Counted from the stretch's first letter, positions 1 to 13,257 are shown. The stretch is 64,000 nt of DNA from Protonemura montana (GCA_947568835.1 OX387604.1:22225076-22289075); one strand, 5' to 3'. Notes: generated from the sequence alone by a model not told the origin. Numbers and translations: made by a program.

Positions 1-35
1 TGATGCTATGTTGATTTAACTTAATCTCATTGTAG

Positions 36-1633
36 ACTGGCCAATGATAGCAGTGAATATAAGTTTTCGAGAGCATCCCACTGGCCAGAAAGGGTAGGTA
101 CATCGTTTGAAAATGTTAACAAATCTTTTGTGCTTTTTCAGAAGTTCATGGGTTCTCATCCCTGGGAAGTACTTGCTCATACAGACCAACTACCTATTAC
201 CGAGGCTGAAAAATTCACCGTTCCCTTCGTGGAAGACCATCAATTAATCACTGCCCATGAGCTGAGATCTGTTGTAAGATCTCTAAACACAATGAAGGTA
301 CCTATGAGTCAGATTCACTGTTAATATATTTTTCATAACAATAACATTATTTTATTCTCCAATAACAACATTAAAGAATATCAAATATATTCAGTTCAGT
401 TAAACTGATATCAACTTTGGATTATTTTGAAAGAAAGCCATCTAAAATATTTCTTGTGAACACTTCAATAATAATATGTGCACAATTTGATTGCTTCCAT
501 TTCTTGTGAAGAAGCTTTGCTTGTTTTTAATAGTTCTATCCTCTGCTGCACAAGAGTATTCGTTTTTAAAATCTATGGGTGAATTTTTCATTTCTTCACT
601 GTTTTAAAATTAATCATGTAACAAAGCTGTAAAACTGGGGCATTTGTTATGAATTTACATACCCCATTGTAAAAATGGTTATTTTTAACACCAGATTGTG
701 ATATATTGTTATGAAATGTTGCCTGCTGTAGGCTCTGATGTGTTATATACTCTGCATCATTAAAAAATGGATTGATTTATAAGGGGAGTTCCACATTCTT
801 GCACCCTACATTCCCAAAGTACTTTGAAAATAAATATAGTTTGTAGTTACCTGCTAAGAGCCTATGATATATAATGTGAATAGAATTCAGATGATACAGT
901 ATTTGCTTCCACATTGTTTTGCTGCTCCTCTCGGCATGGACGGCAAAATTTGTTTCAGAATAACAAATTATCGAAAATCCCTGGGGAAATTTCCGTTAAT
1001 GAACAAAAGTTACCAATGGAGTTTATAGAAAAATATCATTGGCAAGGTGAATATAACAGCAAAAAATAAAATAATGTTACCATGATGTTTCCCGTTGATG
1101 CTCATTAGCGTTACCCAGCATCAGAGAATAAATCACAGAACGTTCCTACAGGGGGACATTTGCCAGGCCAGCAACCGACGTACCTACTACACACAACAGT
1201 AGAATCACAAGCATTTCCTAACCTTTCCCCCACAAACTATTCAAAATACCCTGGCTCCGTCGTTGACACCCTTCTTCCGATCATCTGGTTTCTAACTTTT
1301 GCCCTCACGCACGTTCTCCAAATGCTCACGGACTATTTGGCTTGGCGAATTTTACTTGATACTTGGGCAAGCACAGTCCAAACTTTGACTCAATTCCGGC
1401 GAAAATGGGTATCGCCACCTGGAACCCGCCGATGTGGTCGGGGTTGGTCGACCGCATCTCTTGGGCCACGCCCGTCGCAGGAACATTCAGCTCGGAGCCC
1501 GTGGGACGCCTGGAAAGAGAATGCATCTTTCACTTCAGTCACTGTCACCTGCTTTGGCTGCAGGCTATGGTATTGGTTAGGACATTCTAAAAGGCTGGAA
1601 GTTTATTTGGTAAGAATGTCAAGAGAGGTATGA
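36..1633 (+). CDS. 3' part of an unrecognised gene, probable C-terminally anchored membrane protein
   Basis: Four exons join in consistent phase: 36-93, 142-297, 959-1046 and 1167-1633. Each junction has an AG acceptor and a GT donor (donors at 94, 298 and 1047). The 5' part lies off the window. The visible protein contains the stretches GSHPWEVLAHTDQLP and PFVEDHQLITAHELRSVVRS, followed by a hydrophobic segment (around VVDTLLPIIWFLTFALTHVL) that could anchor it in a membrane. I do not recognise the family. The reading frame runs on to a TGA at 1631-1633, across the antisense of the last aralar1 coding exon (1326-1509). The part after about 1400 has an odd composition (Arg, Trp, Ser), so the true end could instead be an earlier unseen splice. 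The first three exons are better supported than the end. Confidence 0.55.
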
Positions 1634-4600
1634 GCTCAGCTTACCAGAAGATACTTAAGAAATAGTGTCACAAAAATGTATCAGATATTGTATGTTCAAT
1701 CTTTCAAAAATTTGCACTCCCTTCTCTAGTTCCACTTTCTGCCAATTGTACCTGCTTGGGAGTAATTGCCAAGACACCGTTACTTTCGACATATTTTGTC
1801 CTGAGGTGATAGGCAGAGGCTCAGATATAAGCTGTGGTGTAAAAACAAAATTATTTCTCTGGCACCACCAGCTTTATTATCCCATCAAGTTGTGCTACTG
1901 CAGGCTGTGCTGACCTTTTTCCCAAGCTCATAAGAATAACTAGTAGACCCACCCGCTGCGTACGCAGCTGCCATGTGTTAGGTGACAGATAAGAGTGATG
2001 TGATTAATTTGAGTTGATTTCAGCAATTTCAGTACCTAGAAAAAGATCTTTTTGCTAGCCTTTTCGTAGCGTAGCAACGGAAATTCAGAGCTCAAGGTTG
2101 AAATTTCCGTTGCTACGCTACGAATTTGATAGCGAAATGAACCCGCTGCATACCCGCTGCGATTTAAGCAATGTCAGTTCCTAAGAAAAGATCTTTTTGC
2201 CAGCCTTTTCGTAGCGTAGCAACGGAAATTCAGAGCTCAAGATTAAAATAAAATTTAGATTTCTGTTGCTACGCTACAAATTATTCCGTTGCTACGCTAC
2301 GAATTCGATGGTGAAAAATGCATTGTTGTCGGACTTTTTCCGTTGATTTTTTTGTTAATTTTCAACATTTCACCTGCAAATCCCGATTGAATCGCCGTGA
2401 AAATGCCACAACGGGATGTAGACCCGAAAAACGAACCGATCTAGCCCAAGTGCCGGCGTTTTCGACCAAATTTCACAATTTCTATAAAGATGTACGCCCG
2501 GCAATGAGACATCCCAGCCAGCCAGCCAGCTAGACACAAACTATTTCGCAGCTTGGCAACGGATTAAGGCTTTTATATAACGTTAATTGGTCGTGGTCAA
2601 ATGCTAGACAGAAACATCACTTACGTGCCACCAAAGTCGACGAAGAAGAGTCTCTGAAGGACCTCATAAGTGACAAGGGTAACTCCGAACTGCGGAGAAG
2701 ATCTGAACACACGAGCTGCAAACACAATAATACAGACACCATCAATACTGAATATCAACTTGCAAGGTAATGTTGCTTTCGAAACCCTGCAATTACCATA
2801 AAACATGTGTCAAGTACAATGCATGCACACCATTCGTCTTAGCAAGTGTTAGAGCATTCCAACATCCAAACGCTCTGTGGTCGCTTGTTCGTTTATTCGT
2901 TAATTGATTCTAAGTCCATTCGCTACTAGCTGCAAAAATGTTTGTTGGTAGGTCAGGATAATAAACACAAGGAATATTTCGGGTAATGCTATTGCTTAGA
3001 AGTACTTACTGAATACTGATAGAGCAAAGGTCAAAAGTTGTGGGAGTCAAGGGGAGTCAAAACTCCCATTCATCGAGAAAGGAAACACGAAAATTACTTA
3101 AAAGTTCAATCATATTGATTTAATTTTCTTAAAAGTAATGCAGACTTTTTATGATGGCAGTATATACTTGTTTGATCGTATATTGAAAAACCTGCTGCAA
3201 CCTAAAAGCTGCTAGCATGTGCGCTGACAAGATTCTAGATTTCAGGCGAAGGTAGCCAAGTAAAAGGGACCAATGTAACCAGGTCAGCAACAAATGGAAC
3301 ATATCTCACAAGAGAGCTAACGGCAAGATAATACTTTTCTAATACTTTGTTAGTTAAGTAAAGCCAGATAATCGTTTCCAATTCCTAGTGCTTCAACTCA
3401 CCCGTTGCTCCTTTCCAGAAAGCACGGAACCCTTCCTCACGGTAGATTTTCTGCGCCGCATCAATCACGCCGTTGTATGTAGTTTGTCCTTCCCTCGCAA
3501 CGACCTGTTCATAGAACAAAGATTTTATTTATTTTCAATCTTGTGCAGACTGCCAAAGATTGCAGGGGTCCTTCATTAAAGGCAAGTAAATTCTTGGAAT
3601 ACAGTCTTCAAACATCTTATATATTTTTTTAATTATAGTTTCGATTCAAATGGGCAGTGCAAGCACAATATGAGAACTAATAAGGTATAGGAAAATAAAC
3701 TTTGCTTTACCTTACGCCATTTGACACTTCCTGTATTTTATCATCATTTCAACCATATTTTCGTTTTTCGTCCCTTGTTTTCATAGACCATTTGCCTAGC
3801 TTTCGTTGACTTTAGAAGTCGCAAGCTCATCTCACCTGCAACCTCGTCTTGATCACATCAGCAGGCGTGACCAACGAAGCTGCTGGCACGCCCGCGATTG
3901 CTCCTGCAAACAGCAGACTCAGCGGATGATTGTAGCCATTGTCGTCGGCTAGCTTTGCCTTCATGTGGGCGTACATCGGGAAGTAGATGGCGCTGAATGG
4001 TACATCCCGGAGGAAGCACGCCTTGGCGCCTTTGTACAGGCCAAACAGGCCGAGCTCCTTCACCACCGAGAGAGCACCGATCTTCGAGCTGCTCGCAATC
4101 TCGCCTGCCACTTGCAGTCGGATCTTCACAATCTCGAGCGGATTTGTGAAAACTACTTGTGATGCACCGGCCTAAAAGGAAACCGAACGTCAAGCATTGA
4201 AAAATAATTACAAATTAATGTGAAGGCTGATTTTCTTAAAACGAGCATTGTACCCGTAATATTAGTCAAGTTTGGTCCAAGTTTCACACTCCAAACTACA
4301 AAGCAAAGGTATCGAGTTTAAGTGGCTGCGGGAAGAGATATTAGCTCTAAATTTCAGAACTACTTGTCTACAGGCGCCAGGAACCCCGAGCTCACTCAGC
4401 CCAAATCATAGCCCAAGTGGTTTGTTAGTCTTGAAAAATCGAAGATTTATAATCGTTTCATTCGCTCAACTTACACAAGCACCAGAGACGATTTCTCCGT
4501 AAAGTGGCAGACTTCCGTTCTTGTCCATGAACTTGTCTCGTACAAGATCATTCACTGTCAGCTTTATGGCTTTCTCGGGAGCGACACCCAAAAGCTGAGG

Positions 4601-7600
4601 TAAGAGACCTCGATACAGACCGAAGAAACCCTCGTGACGGATCACTTTCTTGCAACAGTCGAAGCTGTTCCGGTACATCAGCTCGCCAATGAAGGAGCCC
4701 GTGCGTTGGTTCTGCATTCGCGTCTTGACCAAGTCAATAGGGTAAACGGTGGCAGCACCGACAGCTAGAAATCACGATATTCACATAAGTCCATGTACTA
4801 GACATAAGTAAGCCTTGCAATGGTGCCAGCAGTGATGTAGCTGCAAATATTTATTTAGCTGTACCCAATCACTTTTAAGAGAGTGGGACTTAATTAAAAA
4901 TTTTGAAATCTGGTCATCAATCAAGTCAATCAAAGAGCCAAATATTCCATCGCAACCATAAAAGTCATCAAATACGTGCATTTGGTTTTACATCATGTTT
5001 TAACACTTTAAGTACGCATACTGTTCATTTGTTATGTAATTAGTTTTTTCTTTAAAGTGTAAAGTGGAATTCAATAATCCGTTGTTTAATTTTGTGTCAT
5101 TAGCGTGGCCAGTAGAAAAACGTAGTCTGGGAATAAGATAGACAGTGATAGTAAAAATAAAATAATAGGAAAACGGGGAAAAGATTAATCTCCATGGCCA
5201 GATGGTATTGCAAATAAATTTTTCAAAATTGCATATGAAATAGTCCCATATATGGGACTATTATGTAAGAAGCACTTTCCAAATTTTAATTAACAACTGT
5301 CAAATCCTGAAAGACTAGAAAAATGCAATAGTGGTGCCAAACTCAAAGGGTGATAACAAGGTACTGGCCAAAAACTACAGGCCCATTAGCCTAACAAGCA
5401 GCATCTGTAAAATCTTCGAAACAATAATATCTAAACACATTTCAAAAATCCAAGGAGAAAGGGAAATGCTAATACCGGCCCAATACGGGTTTAGATATGG
5501 GTTTTCCCGCGACTGCCAGCTCACTGGGCTGACCCAAGGGCTGACAGAAATAATCGATGGAAAGGGAGAAGCTGATGCCATACTCCTAGACTTTGCAAAA
5601 GCTTTCGATGTTGTCCCACACCACATTTTGGTCCAAAAGCTCGCTACCCTACAACTAGACGCTAAAGTAGTTCGATGGGTAAACAATTGGCTTACCAATC
5701 GGAAACAAAAAGTCAAGAGGAAAAAAAATTTCCAAAGAGCTCCTGGTAAACTCTAAAATTCCACAAGGGAGCGTACTCGGTCCATTACGGGTCTTTATCT
5801 CTATCTACGATATTGGACAAGAGGTCACATGTCGATTGACTGTGTACTCTACACAAAAATTACGTCCATACAGGATCGTGAGTTTCAAAGAGACCTTAAT
5901 AACATATGCAATTGGGTAGATAAAAACAAAATGAAGCTAAATGGAAGTAAAAGTCAATTAATAAAATTTACGAACAAACGCCCTCCAAAGCAACAAAATT
6001 TCATATATACCGTAAGCTCCACACCACTAGCAAGGGTCGAAACTGTAAAATATTTGGGAGTTATCATAAATTGCAAACTAAGCTGGAGGCCACAAATAGA
6101 AAAAATAGTTAAAAAAGGAACAAACAGCCTCAATTTTGTGATGAGGAACATTTGGGGAAGCAGTAGAGAAATAAAAGACATGGCCTATAAGTCCCTAGTC
6201 AGGCCAATTCCAGAGTATGCCAGCGGTAGCTGAGACCCTCACGATAAATGCCCAATAGACCTGGTGGAAAAGGTGCAAAGACGAGTAGCCAGGGAAGTGC
6301 TAAAAAAGTGTAAAAGGGAGCAAAGTCCTACTGATATGATAGAGGAGCTGAAGTGGGACACCCTGAAAAAACGCAGGAAACTTGCTAGACTCGTCGAAAT
6401 GTTCTACATGGTCAAAGGAATGGAGGCATACAGAGATATGCAAAAATACACGAATAATCCTTCAGCCAAAGCCCTGAGTAAATAAAAAATACAAAAAAGG
6501 CTACAACACAAACGTGGGCAAACCATCCTTCATCCAACCATCCAACCTTCAATGAACTCCTTCATTGGGCAAACCATCCCGGGATGGAATCTCAATACAC
6601 AGGACCACAACATACTACCCAAAAAAGTAGAAAAGTTCAAACTATTTCTTAAGACTAACTAAGTAAATAAATGTTACCAATTAGTACTACTAATTAAAGA
6701 AATTCTATAGTAATTGTAGTAAAATGATAAGTGTGATGTATGTATTGTAACCAAGCAGCATTGCCTAAAACTATTATTACACAAGAAGACTCTTTTGAGA
6801 AAAGCACATTCCCCTGGCTTTCAAAATCAACAATTGAGCAATTACATTTTTTAAATGCTTTATATCATAAATTGAAATATTTATCATCTCTGCTCCAAAT
6901 AAACAACACCAAGGTCAAGTCAGACTATTTTTGTCTCTCCATCAATATATTTCTTCTTACCTCCACCTATTGATCCCAGTACAAATCGGTAAGCGCTCTC
7001 TAGCACTTGGATAAACATCCCTCTGTCTTCCGGACTCTGCAACGAAAAACAATCCAGTCACCGGCACCATTTTTAAGTCGGAATTTTGGGTAAAAGTGTC
7101 GAGGAAATACTCACGGAAACTGCTTTGATTTCTGCCAGCCGCCTGGTGATCTGCTTGAAATATTGCTCAGGAGCAATCGCTTGTAGGTCATTGTAGCAAA
7201 TACGCCTGCAGATAATGATAAAGTTTAAACCAAATCGTCTCGTTATATGTCGCTAGAAAAAAAATCATTTTCGAAAGTGATGAATATGATTTGAACGATA
7301 ATCACCCACGCCATGGCTGTGATCCATTTCCGGTAACCATCAGATTGTGGAAGTAACTATTCCATGAAGCAAGAAATATTTGAAGGAAGAGAAGTCTTTT
7401 ATCACAGAAAAGACAAAATCGAAAGAGAACTACTCTGAGGAAAATTAAATTAACAACTTTCACCTACCCTGATTGGTGAATTAGATCACAGAGTAGAAAA
7501 AGGATGTCAACTTCCAGCGGGGTTATCTGCGACATCATCTGTGCAGAGTGGAGGAACTCCTCTGAAAAAAACATACAGAAATTAAGTTCTCATTACAGAT

Positions 7601-10600
7601 CACTGTACGACTGTCAGATGGAGACAGAGAAAAGTAGGACGCTACTGAATGTTTTACCTCCTTTATAATATATTTTGAGGGCAACTGCAATCAAATTCGG
7701 AGTACTTTATTTTGCAAAATAACCGATCGTTTCCTGGTCACCTACATTTTTGCTTGAAGGTAATAGTGTTCTGTCCTACAATTTAATTTAATTGATAGTG
7801 TTTAACAACGGAAAATTGTTCTGGTTGCGAACTTGAAGGCACTGGTCTACAAAACAGTACCTTAGAGTACATTCAGTGCAGGTGACCTAGCCTAAACCTG
7901 GTGTGGGTGAAACACATAAGTATTTAGAAAAGACTACGAGCAAAATGTCTCTTCGGAAGGACGGTTGTACACAAAGTTTGAACTTTCCTTCAGAAGAGAC
8001 CAAGCAACATGATTCCTCCACTACTCAACCCATGAAGTTCTTGTTCTAATTCCTCCCAAACAGACAGTCATGTGCATTGATCTGTGTGATAGTCACCCAT
8101 CCGACAACTGACCCGGCATATTGCTCAGAAATCAATTTAAACAAATCTGTATCCTCGTTACAGTTAAAACTTTCAATATTTGTCACATTCAATATTTAAT
8201 ACCTTTTGACACTTCTATGTTCCTACTGCCGTTGGTTGCGTTCAGGTATATCCTCTTGATGAGTTCCATGTTGTTCAGCAAAGAATTGAACGCCATGAAG
8301 TAAGGGAAACTAACTCGGTGTCTACCTTGTCCTCCAGCCTGAGAAAAGCCAAAACATGGAGCAAATTATGGACTGTCATTGCTTGAGGGTGAGGGTTCTA
8401 TTGAAGGGATAAATATTTTCCATACTGCCACAAGGTTTGATTTCACTTCTTTTGTCAACAAATGGCTCTTTATGCTGATCATGATGTCTTGAAAATCAAG
8501 AACGGCAATAAATCCTGCTCCCTCCTTGTCAAATCGTCTGAAACCGGAAAATATGTGTTATCATTTGCGTGGTATTAAACTTTTTTTTGTTAGAAACCAT
8601 AGCCTTAGGTTTTGACTCTGAGCTCGTCAGTATTATGATTTTACCTAAATGCTTCCATTGCATATTCTTCATGAAAGTCGTGTAGAAATTGGCTGAACTC
8701 GCCATAGTTGATCAACCTCTTCTTGTCTTTACCAAAATACAGCTTGATAAATTCGCTGTTCATATCGAAAGGCATTTTCTGATGCAGCACCGTTTTCGTC
8801 ATCACCTCAGCAAACTCATCTGCAATGAGAAAAATGATCACAACATCATAGCGAGCTTTCACACATAGCATGTGGCTAAAGAGCTTGAGGGAACAAGGCT
8901 TTAATGGGACGACGATTTTGCTTACCAAAAGTAACCATTCCATTTCCGTTGGTATCGAAAAGTTGGAACGCCGTTTTGTAAAGTGCGTCGGGGGCACAAA
9001 GAAGTCCCTCGAACGCTTGGAACTCCGGGAACGAGATGAGCCTAAAAAAAAAACATGCCAATCATTTTTTGGAGTCCCTGCAGGATTCTTATTTAATTCT
9101 TTATGCTCTCGTCTTCGATTTGCCCCCAGCTAGTAGCCGGAAATAAAAATACTAGGAACTAGTGGGCCCTAAAACAACATAGCATATTGTAATTAGCAGT
9201 AATTATTTCATAATTCGTAATATTGGTGTTCATTACTGAAACAACTTTTGCTGTAGCACGCCACATTTCCCAAGTTAGTTAGTCGCGTAGCGTAAACTTG
9301 CTATTCTGTAAAGGGATTGGGTTTATTGTTTACTATAAAACCTAGGGGGCAAGGGGAGAAATCCTCTTTTGGTAGTTTAGATAAATCGCCTGCTATTTCT
9401 TGTCGGAGGGACGTAGAGAATGACCTTGAGATTAGCGCGAGCGCCTTGCATTCAGAATCTCAGCTCAAGATAACGCCTGAGATTTTAATATGATTAGCTA
9501 AGCGATAGCACAACTTTACTGACACCAAACTGAAGAATAAATTATGCATATCATTAGATGATATATCGAACATTGGATTTTATGAAATAATTGGTACGGG
9601 TGATTTTGATCAGCTAGCTAATTAATGCTAATGATGGAGCACAATTGCCGATTACACGGATCGTTGCGTTTACAGAAAAGTTAACCGGCTTATCTATTTT
9701 ACTTTGCCGGCGTGATATAATCCTGTGCGTCCTGTAACATAACAGGACACTTATTTTCAATATCTTTGAAGGTCAAGCAACCATTTTTTAGTTCGTCATT
9801 CCTTCTTGCTGTATGGCTGTTATTAAAAAAAAAGCTTTATTTCAGGGTGAGAGGGGGGGGGGGGGGGGGGCTCTATTGTTGAGGTACTATATATCCCTAA
9901 CTACGCCCCCCTCCTTACTCGAGAGAGCATTCCAACGGCTGAATATCGAGATAATACAGCCGATTATTATAATAACTAAGACAACAGCTGTTGAACACTG
10001 ATCAATATGGCGCCAGCAGTAAAATAAGGAAATAATTGATATTTTGCAAATGGGTCTCAGAGGCGTACAAAAAAGTTGATACAATTATTAGCACAGTAAA
10101 AAAAAATATTACAAGACACTTTGCCCGGACCTAACAAGAAGTGAACTTGACTTGATGTGTTTAAATGCTTTTGTGTGATGCAACAAGAATCGAGAAACCA
10201 ATTTATCTTGCCGGAAACTCCACCCCCCCCCCCCCCCCCCCCCCCACCCCCACAAACCGAGAATTCGTCCCGTTTAACTCACCCATCTTTGCTGGTATCC
10301 ACGATTCCAGCCAAAAGTTTGACGGAATCTGGATTGTAGTTTTGCTCGGGAAAGATTCCCAGATAGACCTGAACGAAGTCATCTCCGGTCATGTACCGTA
10401 CCCCATCCACTTCACGCGAGGCATACTGGAGAGCCGAGGAGAAAATCAGACATTATTATTAACCCTCACTAAATACCTCATTAAACAACTCATTACAAGT
10501 TACGTTCATTGATAAAATCGGAACAATCTAAAAAATATATCTTAAGTTACGAGATAAGATTGCATTTTAGTCGAAGGTTAAATGAAAGATGATGTTTCAT

Positions 10601-12730
10601 GACCTTTATTAGTATGGAATATTTTCATGAGCTTGTCTACGATTATTTTAATAGCACTCACTTTGTCGTATATTGCGTGAAGTCGATCTGTCTTAGCTCG
10701 TTTCAGGAAGCCTGCGTTCTGGAAAAAAGTATTGGTCGCATTAAAAATGATCAACGCCGTTTAATCGCAGCTCATGTCATGGTATATGAGCTACGGGACA
10801 TGGCAACGTATCTTGCAATGATTCCCACGATCTTTCATCTGAATATTTAATCAAATCGTTATAGCGGGTACTGACTACAAAGATATGAATAATTTCATGT
10901 GTTTTACGATCAACTATCACGTAATCAGTAGAACCTAAGCAAGAACAGCACAGTTGCACTGTGCATTACCACTAAACGTGCGATTGCGAAATTCACCAAA
11001 CGCGTTGCACCAAATGTAGCCAACTCAACATTATCGTATACCCCTGATTGTTTTCTTAATTACTAACCTCTTCAGTTTGGTGAGTCGCTGTCATGATTGC
11101 AGTTCAATTACGTTATTACAGAATATGAGTGAAAATCTTGTACACTGAAAATGCTTTGACCTTTCTTTACTTGTCAAGATCACCTTTCCTCTCTCGTCTA
11201 TTATACCAAGCCATTTAATAATAGAATTTTGGTTTTATTATCTATTTCTATAGCACTATAAAAAGTTAGTCGATCGCAAAATTCCGTTCGATTTATTAAG
11301 ACTGTTTCCGAGTTTCTTCGTAGTTTGTTCTTGCACTTCAAATATTTCGTATCGAAAAAACAAACTTGCGCGCACAATTGATCGATCTACGATAGCTGCA
11401 ACTCGCTCTAATCGTTAATTGAAGGCGTAAATGAAGCAACGATGTGCACTCGGCAATTGTGATGGAAAGCAAGTGCTCTTCCTGCTTAGGAGACAAAATT
11501 ACTTGAGCTATGAAATAAAATCTATCGACATGAAATCTCAGCTAGAATCGTTTGCAGCTACACGGACAATGTTGGCGTTCTTCATCGAAACGCTCAGCCA
11601 AGATTTGCAGAAAAAGAAAACTGTAGGCAGTTTCAGGGAGGGATATTTTGTATAAAAATACTACTCTCGCGAACTCCTACATTCTACTTGACCATCTGAC
11701 ACATCTAACCTAAGACTGAACTCGTGTCGAAAGTAAACGGCGAACGACAATAGTATTGATACGCGAATGATTCAGTGTAATTATTACAAAATATTGCAAG
11801 AACGTCATCTTATAACTGAAATGAGTTTTGTAAGTAATGAAACTTACTATTGCATAATGTCATTGATAATGCTCAACGAGAATAACAAGGAAGGAAGCTG
11901 TGTAAAATCATTTCGCCCTTGCACTATGCAATAAAGTAATTCAGTCAATCTAATTGATGGTCGCCGCAAAGGCCTCATAATTAAACTAGGTCATTTTGAA
12001 GTAAATTTAGAAAATAAATAGGTTAGTAAAGTTTGCTTTGCTATTCTCGATTTGCCAGTTTGGTTCCCCCCTCCTATTGAAGCAAAATTTGCAAAATGAT
12101 CCCTTCGAACATTACCTGTTGTTCATGTTCACTTGTACTAGACCTAGCCAACTGAGGGGCGACATGAAATCACGAGGGCAACTTGTGAGTTGTGACACAA
12201 TTATTTTCAGCGCGTTTTGTGAGTCAAAAACAGCACGTAATTTTGTGACGGATCCTACGTCTCATTACCATTGCATTTGGTGTCATCAACTCAGTAAGGA
12301 CAGTTCGGAATCCGAGAACGGAAAAGCTAGCCGCTTGCACGTATGAAGCTACATAAAATGTAGGTACACGAACATTTGATCGAATACAAATAATGCATTA
12401 AAAGAGGCTCTGAGTTTTCTATCATATCTCATCGTAACTTGGAACTGAATCAATTTTGGAAGGAACTTTAAATGTCAATTTTTGTATACATTTTTTTTTA
12501 ATTCTCGATTATCTCCTTGCATGCAATGAACAGATGAACAACTCTGATGCAACTAGAAGACACTACTCCCAGTCACATAACACTGTGTACACATGTAGGT
12601 ACTTACATTTCAAAATTATCGAAAGTAAAAAAATAAAATAAGTCGTTTGAATGAATCTCCAAATTCAAAACTTACCTACCTCTTGGCAAGCTGCCTGAAC
12701 GAACAAGGTATCCGAAAGCCAGGTCGTCAT
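1326..12730 (-). CDS. aralar1: Calcium-binding mitochondrial aspartate/glutamate carrier (aralar/citrin type)
   Basis: Fifteen coding exons join in phase: 12680-12730 (ATG at 12730), 10662-10718, 10283-10425, 8926-9041, 8645-8819, 8426-8537, 8203-8338, 7468-7561, 7115-7205, 6961-7036, 4475-4764, 3836-4171, 3402-3504, 2625-2715 and 1326-1509 (TGA). They total 2055 bp, or 684 aa, close to human SLC25A12/13 (about 675). The N-terminal half has EF-hand loops, canonical at about residues 79-90 (DTSKDGLISFPE) and 113-124 ([12 protein letters not shown]). The C-terminal half is a three-repeat mitochondrial carrier with signatures [20 protein letters not shown] and [10 protein letters not shown]. The family exchanges matrix aspartate for cytosolic glutamate plus H+ at the inner mitochondrial membrane, feeding the malate-aspartate shuttle, and is stimulated by cytosolic Ca2+. 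The frame is intact throughout. A LINE relic and several repeats lie in its introns. Confidence 0.95.
1940..2310. repeat. Duplicated inverted-repeat cluster in the last aralar1 intron
   Basis: The word GTAGCGTAGCAACGGAA and its complement TTCCGTTGCTACGCTAC occur repeatedly, head to head, at about 2065-2125 and 2210-2305. The two units also share the flanking text from AAAGATCTTTTTGCCAGCC through ATTCAGAGCTCAAG, so one unit is a tandem copy of the other. A related CCCGCTGCGTACGCAGC palindrome lies just upstream, near 1951. This looks like a short non-autonomous DNA element inserted or duplicated in tandem. No coding potential was seen. Confidence 0.6.
5190..6720 (+). mobile_element. Degenerate non-LTR retrotransposon (LINE) fragment, reverse transcriptase domain
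   Basis: Broken frames at 5331-5756, 5829-6233 and 6264-6485 read in order as a LINE reverse transcriptase and its C-terminal region: [43 protein letters not shown] (frameshifted) and [14 protein letters not shown]. Similar coding text extends upstream to about 5190 (WPDGI). Between 5756 and 5829 the frame is lost, and the region expected to carry the catalytic F/YxDD box has lost residues, leaving only DCVLYTK. There is also an in-frame stop at about 6231. The copy is therefore dead. It lies on the plus strand inside the minus-strand aralar1 intron between exons 4475-4764 and 6961-7036. A related 3' end occurs at 53225-53817. Confidence 0.85.
9853..9870. repeat. Poly-G tract, 18 bp, in an aralar1 intron
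   Basis: Eighteen uninterrupted G on the plus strand; a C-run in the minus-strand aralar1 transcript. It lies in the same intron (9042-10282) as the poly-C tract at 10223. Run length in an assembly is unreliable for such tracts. Confidence 0.9.
10223..10245. repeat. Poly-C tract, 23 bp, just inside an aralar1 intron
   Basis: Twenty-three uninterrupted C on the plus strand followed by ACCCCC, hence a G-run in the aralar1 pre-mRNA about 37 nt after the donor of exon 10283-10425. It is complementary to the tract at 9853-9870 in the same intron. Confidence 0.9.
10719..12679 (-). other. First aralar1 intron; no gene seen
   Basis: Nearly 2 kb between the first two coding exons. It is AT-rich, with short ORFs only (for example 11431-11655 and 12038-12346) that show no splice-consistent or family-like sequence. 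No mobile element was recognised. Confidence 0.6.
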
Positions 12731-13257
12731 CGCAAACTCGTTTTCCTCTGCCACCAAATCGATCAACGAATTAATTCACTCTCAATTCACTGTGGAACTA
12801 CAGAAATCTTTTAGAATGTGCGTCTACTTCGGCGGAGACGAGCACGCACCATGCCTCAACGCACGCATAACAAGCTGACGTTGTGTCGTAAGCGGCAACT
12901 GAGGCTAGGATTGAAGAATGAGCCTGCTCCGAGAGTACCAGCTGTGTGCGGTGACCTCGTGATGGTGATAGGACTGTTATCTATCGCATGACAGCCAACC
13001 ACAGCCAACACTCCAATGCGGTATCCAGTTCGAGCCCCGACCGGCCTGGGCAGGCGCGTCTTTCAACTAGCAGAAACCCGACAATGTCGGCATTTTTCAA
13101 TAAGTCGCATCGACGACGAGAAAGATTTCACATGCATGATCTATGATACATAGTACTAACTATCCAAGTCCTTCTTCAAAACTTGATTACGCCTTGTATT
13201 TGGTGGCGTACCGCAAAAACGTGAAAATATAAGCCAGTCCTATTATTTTTCAATCTA
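12731..13257. promoter_or_regulatory. aralar1 5' UTR and promoter region
   Basis: This gap lies between the aralar1 start codon (12730) and the OXLD1 3' end. The part next to aralar1 (about 12800-13070) is locally GC-richer than the surrounding DNA, as expected for a housekeeping-type promoter. No TATA box or transcription start could be fixed from sequence alone. The assignment rests on position. Confidence 0.4.

Noticed and set aside
10157-10512. Proline-run ORFs
   Set aside because: Created by the poly-C tract and antisense of an aralar1 exon.
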